From JAAXGX01 sp965221595 (GTDB lineage: Bacteria > Acidobacteriota > Vicinamibacteria > Vicinamibacterales > UBA8438): a DNA stretch of 64,000 bases. Each line of letters opens with the position of its first letter. Position 1 is the first letter of the stretch. A model generated the notes under the pieces. It saw only the letters and a program-made list of their open reading frames with translations, did not search any database and had not been told where the DNA came from. The stretch is taken from assembly GCA_965221595.1 (NCBI GenBank), contig OZ244900.1, forward strand, positions 2,480,001-2,544,000, written 5' to 3'. Positions 26,176-34,135 of the stretch are shown piece after piece. The position numbers and the translations under genes were made by a program.

Positions 26176-26392
26176 GGCTTGCCGCCGCGGAACAACTCCG
26201 TCGCGCACGCAACCGCTCGCGGCCGCAAGCAGCGCCCCCCGGAACACGGTCGCATTCGTCGTCCGGTGGTCGTTGACCACGGCGTGCGGCGACCAAGGCG
26301 ATTGAGCCGACTGACAGGATCTGACAGTCGTGCAGACTAGACTTGCTGGTCTGTGAGGCCGACCGCGTCTGAGAGGCCCCAGGAGTGTGCAC
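26176..26392 (+). promoter_or_regulatory. Upstream region of the interference operon, with CTGACAG direct repeats
   Basis: This gap separates the PIN toxin from cas3. It contains CTGACAG twice, at 26311-26317 and 26321-26327, a 10-base period that would put both on one DNA face, inside a looser GACTG...CAGTC dyad. No strong -10/-35 pair is evident. The region probably holds the cas3 promoter; the repeats are candidate regulator sites. Confidence 0.35.
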
Positions 26393-28978
26393 GTGGACGC
26401 CGCGACTCTCTATCGACTGACACTCGGCGCTGACAGGCAGCCGGACCCGTGGCAGGCTGCGCTGGCCACCGACGCGTGGCCGCAGGTCCTGATCGCGCCG
26501 ACGGGCTCGGGCAAGACCGCCGCGGTCACGCTCGGCTGGGCCAGTCACCGCCTGCGCAGCCCGGAAGCCACGCCCCGGCGGCTTGTCTGGTGCCTGCCCA
26601 TGCGCACGCTCGTCCAGCAGGTCGCCGAGGCCGTACGGGAGTGGTTCGGCCTCCTCGAGCACGACACGCACGGCGACGATCGCCTGCCGCGGCCGGACGA
26701 CGTGCACATCCTGATGGGCGGCACGGATACCGACGACTGGCTCGATAGGCCGGAGCGTCCGGCCGTGCTCGTCGGCACCCAGGACATGCTGCTGAGCCGG
26801 GCGTTGATGCGCGGCTATGCCTCGTCACGCGCACTATGGCCGATGGAGTTCGCGCTGCTGCACGGCGACGCGCAGTGGGTGTTCGACGAGGTGCAGCTCA
26901 TGGGCGCAGGCCGCGCGACGTCCGCGCAACTCGAGGCGTTCCGGCGCTTCGAAGCGGATCGAGCCCGACGAGAAGGTCGGGCGGCCGTCGTGCCGTCCCG
27001 CAGCCTCTGGATCTCCGCCACCCTCGATCCGCGCTGGCTCGCCACCGTGGACCATCCCGAACCGCCGCCGACGGCGGTCCTGCGCGTCGACCCTAATGCC
27101 GTCCCGGACGGCAGGCTTGCACGCCTGGCACGCGCCACCAAGAAGCTCATCCGTTCCCAGGTGGTGCCGGCGTCGTCGAAGAAGGACGACCTCGCCGATT
27201 ACGTCGGGCGGCTGGCGGATGCGATTCTCGACGCGCACCGTGCCGGACAGCTGACCCTGGCCATCGTCAACCGGGTGGACCGCGCGCAGGCACTCCGCGA
27301 TGCACTCGACAAGAAGCTCGGCAAGTCGCCGACCGCGGCGCCGACGCTGGCACTCGTCCACTCGCGCTTCCGCCCCGCCGACCGCGAGCGGGAGATGGAT
27401 AAGGTCCTCGGCGCCGGCGACGCGCATCCGCACGGCCGCATCGTCGTCGCCACGCAGGCAGTCGAGGCCGGCGTGGACATCTCGGCCGCCGTCCTGTTCA
27501 CCGAGCTGGCGCCCTGGTCGTCGCTGGTGCAACGCTTCGGCCGCGCCAACCGCTACGCGGAGTTGTCCGCAGACGAAGGTGCCGACGTGCGCTGGATCGA
27601 CCTCCTGACGGGGGCCGTGGACGGCGGCGCGGCGGACAGGGATGCCGAGGAACTGGCCAAGCCCTACGAAACCTCGGAACTGCAGGCGGCGCGGGCTCGA
27701 TTGACGAAGCTGACGGACGTTGCGCCGGTGCACCTTCCTCCGCCGGACGATGTCACGCCGCCGCGCCGGGTGATTCGCCGCAAGGATCTCGACGACCTGT
27801 TCGACACGGACCCGGACCTGACCGGCTTCGATGTCGACGTTTCGCCGTACGTCCGTGACGCCGACGACACCGACATCCGCGTCTTCTGGCGGCATCCGAC
27901 GGTCGCGGACGGCGATCCGCCGCGCCCGCGACGGGACGAGTTGTGCGCGGTATCGATCAGCGCGGCCAGGACGTGGCTCGCGAAGCTGCGGAAGCAGCCC
28001 GAGAGGGGCAGGAACCTCCTGTTCCAGCGCGATCCGCAGTGGCGCCACCGGGACGGCCAGACCGGGATGCCTCCACCCGGATGGATGCCGCTGCAGAGCG
28101 AGCCCTGGCCGGGGCTCGTGCTCCTGGCCGATCCCAAGGCAGGCGGATACCACGAGACCGCCGGATTTACAGGCGATCCGAAGCACGTGCCCGAACCGCT
28201 CCCGAGTCCTGTGGAGCCGCCCGGCTCCACCCCTGTGACAGAGCAGGCCGACGTTCCGTTGGCGCACGAGACCGAGGGTCACGACGAGGACCTGCTCAGC
28301 GCACACCATGAGATTGTGTCTCTCGCGGACCATCTCCGGCATGTCGCCGCCGAGACCGAGTCGTTGTGCACGGCTCTCGATGCGGAACCGGTTACCCGGA
28401 ACGCGCTGGTGCGTGCCGCGCGCTGGCACGACCTCGGCAAGGCCCACGAAGTGTTCCAGGACACCATGCGGCGGGGTCTCGACGGGCAGGCTGTCGGGCC
28501 CGACGTGCTGCTCGCCAAGACCGCGGGCCGGGCCCGCCACACCAGGGCCTATTTCCGGCACGAGCTCGCCTCCGCGCTGGCGTTCCTGACCCACGAGGGC
28601 TGGTCGCGGGATGCCGATCTGGTCGCCTACCTGATCGCCGCCCACCACGGGAAGGTACGGCTCAACCTGCGTGCCCTCCCTCGGGAGGCGGCGCCGAAAG
28701 ACGACCGCGCCGGCGCGCGCTTTGCCCGCGGCGTCTGGGAGGGCGACGCGCTGCCTCCTGTCGAGCTGGAAGGCGGCGACTGCTGGGCGGGCGGCAACCT
28801 GCGGCTGTCGATTATGGAGCTCGGCTGGGACGACGTCTCCCGCGAGAGCTGGACGGAACGCACGCGCGAGCTGCTCGCCGGGCTCGGACCGTTCCGGCTC
28901 GCCTGGCTGGAGACCCTGCTGCGCGTGGCCGACTGGCGGGCATCGGCGAAGGAACGCGGAGATCAAGATGACCGGTGA
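26393..28978 (+). CDS. cas3: Type I-G Cas3 helicase with C-terminal HD nuclease
   Basis: 861 residues. GTG 26393 is preferred over GTG 26387 because AGGAG lies 7 bases upstream of it; the earlier codon adds two residues. The SF2 helicase comes first: APTGSGKT (35-42), the DEAD-box equivalent DEVQ (165-168), SAT (208-210) and QRFGRANR (380-387). The HD nuclease is at the C-terminus, with WHDLGKAHEVFQ (HD at 679-680) and IAAHHGKVR near 751. The helicase-then-HD order is the type I-G arrangement; most other type I Cas3 proteins have HD first. It unwinds and degrades target DNA after recruitment by the Cascade complex. Its stop overlaps the csx17 start by 11 bases. Confidence 0.95.
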   Translation: MDAATLYRLTLGADRQPDPWQAALATDAWPQVLIAPTGSGKTAAVTLGWASHRLRSPEATPRRLVWCLPMRTLVQQVAEAVREWFGLLEHDTHGDDRLPRPDDVHILMGGTDTDDWLDRPERPAVLVGTQDMLLSRALMRGYASSRALWPMEFALLHGDAQWVFDEVQLMGAGRATSAQLEAFRRFEADRARREGRAAVVPSRSLWISATLDPRWLATVDHPEPPPTAVLRVDPNAVPDGRLARLARATKKLIRSQVVPASSKKDDLADYVGRLADAILDAHRAGQLTLAIVNRVDRAQALRDALDKKLGKSPTAAPTLALVHSRFRPADREREMDKVLGAGDAHPHGRIVVATQAVEAGVDISAAVLFTELAPWSSLVQRFGRANRYAELSADEGADVRWIDLLTGAVDGGAADRDAEELAKPYETSELQAARARLTKLTDVAPVHLPPPDDVTPPRRVIRRKDLDDLFDTDPDLTGFDVDVSPYVRDADDTDIRVFWRHPTVADGDPPRPRRDELCAVSISAARTWLAKLRKQPERGRNLLFQRDPQWRHRDGQTGMPPPGWMPLQSEPWPGLVLLADPKAGGYHETAGFTGDPKHVPEPLPSPVEPPGSTPVTEQADVPLAHETEGHDEDLLSAHHEIVSLADHLRHVAAETESLCTALDAEPVTRNALVRAARWHDLGKAHEVFQDTMRRGLDGQAVGPDVLLAKTAGRARHTRAYFRHELASALAFLTHEGWSRDADLVAYLIAAHHGKVRLNLRALPREAAPKDDRAGARFARGVWEGDALPPVELEGGDCWAGGNLRLSIMELGWDDVSRESWTERTRELLAGLGPFRLAWLETLLRVADWRASAKERGDQDDR

Positions 28979-31532
28979 GCCCATCGCTCTGCCCGGATGC
29001 ACCCCGACGCCGCTGGCGTCCTACCTGAAGGCCCTCGGCGTGCTGCGCCTGATTTCGTCGCCCGCCAACCATGTGTCCGGGGCGGCGGCCGATCCGCATG
29101 CCCGCGGCTGGTGGGAGAACGAGTGCTTCCACCTGCGGACGACACTCGACCGCGACGCCCTGCTGCACTTCTTCCTCCACGACTACGCGCCGAGCCCCAT
29201 CATCGCGCCGTGGAATGGGCGGGCCGGCTTTCTGGAGGGCGATGCGGGTGAGACGTCGAGTCGCGGCGGCGCCGTTCTGATGCGCGCCGTCGAGGGCAGC
29301 GAGTGCCGACGACTGGAGCTGCTGCGCCACACCGTCGGCTCTCTGCGCAACAACCCGCACCTCGGCGAATACAACCGGCTTCGCGCACGCGCAAAGCAGT
29401 TGCAGGATGCCTCAAAGAGGCTCAAGGGTGACCAGAAGAGAGACAACGACGCCGAGAAGAATCGGGTCGACAAGGAAGCCAAGGCTGTCAAGAGCCTGCT
29501 GCTGCCAAGCTTGAGGGCGGAGACGCACGCACACCATGTGGGCTACATAGACGCATGCTACGTGCTCACGACGGAAGAAGCCGCCGCTCCCATCCTCGGG
29601 TCGGGCGGCAACGACGGCAGCCGCGACTTCGGTGTGAATTTTGCGGAACGAGTGCAACAACTCGTCGATTTCGGCGACGGGAGCCCGACTCCCCGCGCGG
29701 GGTCCGAACTCGAATCGGCGTTGTTCGGTGTTGTTCGCCGCACCGAAGCGCACGGTTCAATGGGCCAGTTCAGTCCAGGGCAAGGGGGAGCGAACGGAAC
29801 GACGGGGTACGAGGGAGACAACCCCCTGAATGCATGGGATGTCGTCCTGGCGCTGGAGGGCACGCTGGTGTTCGCCGGCGCCCTGACTCGGCAGTGGGGC
29901 GCAAGTAGCGGCAGTCGGGCCGCCTTCCCGTTCACCTTCGAGCCCGTAGGCGCGGGGACGGGAAGCCTGTCATCCGAGGATCCGAACAGACCGCGCGGTG
30001 AGGTCTGGACGCCCATCTGGTCCAAGCCAGCGACCATCACGGAAACGACGGCCATCTTCGGGGAGGGACGCCTCACCCTCGCGGCACGCTCGGCCCGAAC
30101 GGGGCTGGATGCGGCACGGTCTGTGACCCGCATCGGGGCCGCACGCGGAATCCAGAGTTTCGAGCGGTACTCCATGGTCCAGCCCGACAGCAAGATGCCG
30201 TACCAGGCAACGCCGCTTGGCCGGTTCCACACACCGGATCAACCGCGCCGGGACTTTGTAACGGACCTTGATGCAGGCGACTGGCTCGGCCGCGCCAGAC
30301 GGCTGGTCGGGAACAAGAAGGCCGCGCCGGCACGAGCGCGGCAGGCGATGCGCCGACTCGAAGACGCGCTCTTCGAGACGACCGTCGCGAATCGCGAATC
30401 ACAAGGCGCCCGAAACGCACTCACGGCGCTGGGGAATCTTGTCAGTTGGCTTGTGTCGAACGCCAAGGCCCGCACGGACCTCAGCCCACCGCCGCTGATC
30501 TCCTCCGCCTGGATCCACGCAGCGGATGATGGCAGCGCGGAGTTCCGTGTGGCGGCGGCGCTCGCCGCCATCGGGTTGCCCGACCTGCCGCCGCCCGCGC
30601 AGCCGGGTGACGTGCCCGCCTCCGGGCCTGTCCAACCCGCCAACCAGGACGGCGAAGACAAACCGGGGCATGACGACCGACAGACAGAGCGGGACGATGA
30701 AGCGTCCGCGTCTTCCGGGCCGTCCACCGGCGATGGCATGACTCCGGCGTCGCGACCTGCGCCGCCGATGGCCGCTCACCTCGCCCCCATCAATGAAGAA
30801 CGCTTCTTCTACCGCGGTCGGCCGAGCAACCGCCGCACCTGGGCTGCCGATGGCGCACCGCCCACGGTGGTCTGGGGCGCCGGCCCGCTGGTTCCGAACC
30901 TGATCGCCGTGCTCGAACGGCGACTCGTGGAAGCGTCGACCCGCGGCCTCAACGACAAGCCGCTGTCCGGCGCCACGGCGGCTCGCCTCGCGGATGTAGC
31001 GGCGTTCCTCTCTGCCGACTTCGACGACGCGCACTGCGCGGCGCTGCTTGCCGGTCTGGTTTGGGTACGGCCCACGCGACTGCGATCGGCTTCCGGGCGG
31101 ACCGGCGGCGCGTCTGTTCCCTTCGCGTACGCGGCCCTCAAGCCCCTGTTCACGGCCGACGCCGCGCTGCGCTCCGCCGGGGTGCTGGCCCAGACCGCTC
31201 GACTGCCGATTCCGCCGGGGCTGTTCGCGCGTCTGCGCGCCGGAGGCGACAGCCGGGATGGGCGGGCCACCGACACCGCGGTGCGGCTGGCCCTGGCGCG
31301 TGCCCGCGCATCAGGCCTGCCGACGCCCTTCGATTCCGGGCTGCCGGGCTCATGGCGATCGACCTCCGAGAGCGGTCGCATGGGCGCCGGCGTCCGGGCC
31401 GACCGCCTCGCTGCTGCGCTCCTGATCCCCATCGGCGACCGGGACCTGTCCGCACTGATCGAAAGGGCATACCCGGCCGCTCCGACCGACGACGACTACG
31501 CAACGACGGAGGATGCGACCCATGGCGCTTGA
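28968..31532 (+). CDS. csx17: Csx17 (Cas8-type large subunit of type I-G Cascade)
   Basis: 854 residues. The N-terminus CTPTPLASYLKALGVLRLIS is the characteristic Csx17 opening (PLASYLKALGVLRL), followed by WWENECFHL and a block with ILGSGGNDGSRDFGVNFAERV and ALFGVVRRTEAHGSMGQFSPG. This subunit takes the Cas8 role, PAM recognition and complex assembly. Two regions are odd: a highly charged probable coiled coil (LQDASKRLKGDQKRDNDAEK, about 145-180) and a long Pro/Asp/Glu-rich linker (about 541-605) between the two halves. It overlaps cas3 by 11 bases and csb1 by 11 bases, so the operon is translationally coupled. Confidence 0.92.
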   Translation: MTGEPIALPGCTPTPLASYLKALGVLRLISSPANHVSGAAADPHARGWWENECFHLRTTLDRDALLHFFLHDYAPSPIIAPWNGRAGFLEGDAGETSSRGGAVLMRAVEGSECRRLELLRHTVGSLRNNPHLGEYNRLRARAKQLQDASKRLKGDQKRDNDAEKNRVDKEAKAVKSLLLPSLRAETHAHHVGYIDACYVLTTEEAAAPILGSGGNDGSRDFGVNFAERVQQLVDFGDGSPTPRAGSELESALFGVVRRTEAHGSMGQFSPGQGGANGTTGYEGDNPLNAWDVVLALEGTLVFAGALTRQWGASSGSRAAFPFTFEPVGAGTGSLSSEDPNRPRGEVWTPIWSKPATITETTAIFGEGRLTLAARSARTGLDAARSVTRIGAARGIQSFERYSMVQPDSKMPYQATPLGRFHTPDQPRRDFVTDLDAGDWLGRARRLVGNKKAAPARARQAMRRLEDALFETTVANRESQGARNALTALGNLVSWLVSNAKARTDLSPPPLISSAWIHAADDGSAEFRVAAALAAIGLPDLPPPAQPGDVPASGPVQPANQDGEDKPGHDDRQTERDDEASASSGPSTGDGMTPASRPAPPMAAHLAPINEERFFYRGRPSNRRTWAADGAPPTVVWGAGPLVPNLIAVLERRLVEASTRGLNDKPLSGATAARLADVAAFLSADFDDAHCAALLAGLVWVRPTRLRSASGRTGGASVPFAYAALKPLFTADAALRSAGVLAQTARLPIPPGLFARLRAGGDSRDGRATDTAVRLALARARASGLPTPFDSGLPGSWRSTSESGRMGAGVRADRLAAALLIPIGDRDLSALIERAYPAAPTDDDYATTEDATHGA

Positions 31533-32457
31533 CCTGACCGCACTCGACAACGCCCCCCGCCTGCTCATCGAGGCGCGACTCCAGCCGGTGCAAGGCACCA
31601 GATTCCAGCCGACGGGGTTTCCCAATCTCGGGCATGCCGTCTACGACTCGCCGGACGGCCGCGGTCGCACGGTGCTCGTCGAGAGCGCGCAGTCGATGGC
31701 GAACCGCCTCGAAGCGGTGTGCTGGGACGAAGTCGCCGACGACTGGGTGACGCCGCTGCGGGGCTTGCCTGTGGTGATGGTCAAGGACAAGGGCGGCACG
31801 CTGCTCACCAACTCCGTGCTCGAAGCCCATCGAATCAACTCGGAGTACATCGCACGCGCCAAGGGATTCGAGCAAATCACCGAGAAGATGAACTTCGAGA
31901 AGGGTCGCCCGTTCGATGTACGTAGCCAGCTGGTGCCGGCACTGCTGGAGTTCGACATCAATTCACTGATACACGGTGTATTCCTAGAGGAGGTTGCCGG
32001 GATCATTCGGCTTCCCCGAACGCTCTCCGCGTTCATCGAGGCCGATCGCGCCACGGTCGCACCAAGCGGGGGCGTGAAGTTCAATCGAGTGGATCCGACT
32101 CTCAAGGAAGGGGAAGGCAACGTGCCCTTCCCACGCGACGAATACGTCGCAGAAAATACCACCGCCTACTTCAACCTCGACCTGCGCCAAATCCGCGCCT
32201 TCGGCCTGGGTGACGACGTCGAGCGGCTGCTGATCCTGATCTCAATGTTCAAGATCCGCAAGTTCCTCGCCGAGGGACTGCGGCTGCGCACGGCCTGCGA
32301 TCTGGACGCCGCCGGAGTTGCCGTCACCCGACCCGACGGCTTCGACCTGCCGCCCCTCGACGAGATCGAATCGGAGCTGCCGGGGCTGATCGAGGCGGTC
32401 GGTTCGAAGGGACTGTTCGGCGAGAGCCGCGTGCTGACCGTCACCTACGAGAAGTGA
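31522..32457 (+). CDS. csb1: Csb1 (Cas7 backbone subunit of type I-G Cascade)
   Basis: 311 residues. ATG 31522 has GGAGG 9 bases upstream; an ATG at 31513 sits inside that box and is unlikely. The GSU0053/Csb1 family pattern is seen in LLIEARLQPVQGTRFQPTGFPNLG and VLVESAQSMANRLEAVCWDE near the N-terminus. The C-terminal half contains YFNLDLRQIRAFGLGDDVERLLILISMFKIRKFLAEGLRLR, the region that packs along the crRNA. Cas7 subunits polymerise over the guide. Its start overlaps the end of csx17, and csb2 begins 5 bases after its stop. Confidence 0.93.
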   Translation: MALDLTALDNAPRLLIEARLQPVQGTRFQPTGFPNLGHAVYDSPDGRGRTVLVESAQSMANRLEAVCWDEVADDWVTPLRGLPVVMVKDKGGTLLTNSVLEAHRINSEYIARAKGFEQITEKMNFEKGRPFDVRSQLVPALLEFDINSLIHGVFLEEVAGIIRLPRTLSAFIEADRATVAPSGGVKFNRVDPTLKEGEGNVPFPRDEYVAENTTAYFNLDLRQIRAFGLGDDVERLLILISMFKIRKFLAEGLRLRTACDLDAAGVAVTRPDGFDLPPLDEIESELPGLIEAVGSKGLFGESRVLTVTYEK

Positions 32458-32461
32458 GCGC

Positions 32462-34135
32462 ATGTTCGCACTCTCCTTTCGCTTCCCCGCCCACCGCTAC
32501 CACGCAACGCCGTGGGGTCGCAACGTCAACGAGGCCGACGTCGCCTGGCCGCCGGAGCCTTGGCGTCTGTTGCGCGCGCTCATCGCCGCGTGGTGGCGCA
32601 AGGGCGACCGGGCGCGCTGGTCCGAGGACGATCTCGCGCGACTGATCGACACGCTCTCGGAGTCGCTGCCCGAGTACTGTTTGCCGCCCGGCGCCATCCA
32701 TGCCCACACCCGCCACTACATGCCGACCGGCGGTCTCGACAAAGGACGGCCGAAGACGACGCTTGTCTTCGACGCCTTCGTACGGCTGCCCGAAGGCGCG
32801 ACCCTTGTTGCCGCCTGGTCGCGGGTAACGCTCGCGGCCGAGGCCTTTGGGTTTGCTTCGCACCTCGCCGACGCCGTCGGCTACCTCGGCCGTGCCGAGA
32901 GCTGGACGGAGTGCGAAGCGCTGGCAGAATGGGAGGGGGCGGTGAACTGCCGTCCGCTCGACGGCGCGGCCGAGGGCGATCGCCTGCGATTGCTGGCGCC
33001 GCACCCCCCCGATGCCTATGTGGCGGAGCGGCAGCGCATCCTGGATGACATGAGAAGTCGGGTACTCGCGACGGCGAAGCAACGCCTCACGGAGCAAGCC
33101 CTCGCGAAGCAGCTCGACAAGGCGCTGCGCAGCAAAGGCCGTCAGGCCCATACGCTGCCCGCAAGCCTGCTCGAAGCGCTCACTCTCGACACCGCGGATT
33201 ACCAGGACCGCGGCTGGAGTCGCCCGCCCGCCGCCCGCGAGGTCGTCTACACACGCGCGCCGGAGGCCGCGCCCGGCGTGGTCGCCCGCCCGGCCGGCCG
33301 GCGCCGTCCGGCCGCCACCGGGCATGATCTCCCCACGGTTGCTCGCTTCCTCGTCGCCGGGCGACCCCTGCCGCGCGTCGAGGACGCCGTGCGGATAGGC
33401 GAGCTGCTGCGCCGGGCCGCGCTCGCGCAGTTCGGGTGGCGGCGCGACGAGGCCGCGGACCGCTGGATTCCGCAGGCCCCGTGGGAGATCTCGGGGCGCG
33501 ACGCCGACGGGAAACCGCTGCGCGATCCGTCCCACCGGCACGCGTTCTGGTTGCCCGAGGACGCAGACGGCGATGGCTGGATCGACCACCTGTCCGTGTA
33601 CGTCGCCGGCGGCATGGGTCGCGAAGTTCAGGCCGGCCTGGACCGCATCACCCGGCTCTGGTTGCCCCCGAGACAGCGGTCGGAAGATATCGACGCCGAG
33701 CCGGGCGCCGTGAAGGAATGGCGGCTGGCGCTGGAAGGCTTCGGGCGACCGGCCGATTTCGCCGGCGGTGCGCGCATCTTCGGCACATCCACGCGGTGGC
33801 GCAGCGTGACGCCGTTTCTGGCGTCGGGTCACCTGAAGGCTGCCGGCTACGCGGGCGAGGTGCGGCGCCTGCTGCAGCGCCGGGGCCTGAACGCAGCCGA
33901 CGCGGACGTCACGTGGCGGGAGTCCATCGAGGTCGGCGGCTCCCCACGCCGCGCCATCCACTTCCACCGCTTCCGGTCCCGCGGCCGGGAAGTGCAGCGC
34001 GATGCCGCCGGAGCCCTGCTCGACATCGCGCTGCCGGAACCGCTGACGGGACCGCTGGCCATCGGCTACGGCAGCCACTTTGGCTTGGGGCTGTTCGCGG
34101 CCGAGCCTGACGAGAAGCCCGGTGCAGGCAGATAG
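32462..34135 (+). CDS. csb2: Csb2 (Cas5-Cas6 fusion of type I-G)
   Basis: 557 residues, ATG 32462. The N-terminus MFALSFRFPAHRYHATPWGRNVNEADVAWPPEPWRLLRALIAAWW is the GSU0054/Csb2 signature. The C-terminus carries a RAMP glycine-rich loop (GPLAIGYGSHFGLGLF), and HFHRFRSRG before it is a candidate for the crRNA-processing His. Csb2 replaces separate Cas5 and Cas6 proteins: it would cut the pre-crRNA and cap the 5' handle. No stand-alone cas6 is present, which agrees. The 3' end overlaps the downstream AAA/PD-(D/E)XK gene by 14 bases. Confidence 0.93.
   Translation: MFALSFRFPAHRYHATPWGRNVNEADVAWPPEPWRLLRALIAAWWRKGDRARWSEDDLARLIDTLSESLPEYCLPPGAIHAHTRHYMPTGGLDKGRPKTTLVFDAFVRLPEGATLVAAWSRVTLAAEAFGFASHLADAVGYLGRAESWTECEALAEWEGAVNCRPLDGAAEGDRLRLLAPHPPDAYVAERQRILDDMRSRVLATAKQRLTEQALAKQLDKALRSKGRQAHTLPASLLEALTLDTADYQDRGWSRPPAAREVVYTRAPEAAPGVVARPAGRRRPAATGHDLPTVARFLVAGRPLPRVEDAVRIGELLRRAALAQFGWRRDEAADRWIPQAPWEISGRDADGKPLRDPSHRHAFWLPEDADGDGWIDHLSVYVAGGMGREVQAGLDRITRLWLPPRQRSEDIDAEPGAVKEWRLALEGFGRPADFAGGARIFGTSTRWRSVTPFLASGHLKAAGYAGEVRRLLQRRGLNAADADVTWRESIEVGGSPRRAIHFHRFRSRGREVQRDAAGALLDIALPEPLTGPLAIGYGSHFGLGLFAAEPDEKPGAGR

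Noticed and set aside
28671..28967. A csx17 start at 28671
   Set aside because: The first 99 codons lie within cas3 in another frame and lack family similarity; ATG 28968 starts the recognisable N-terminus.
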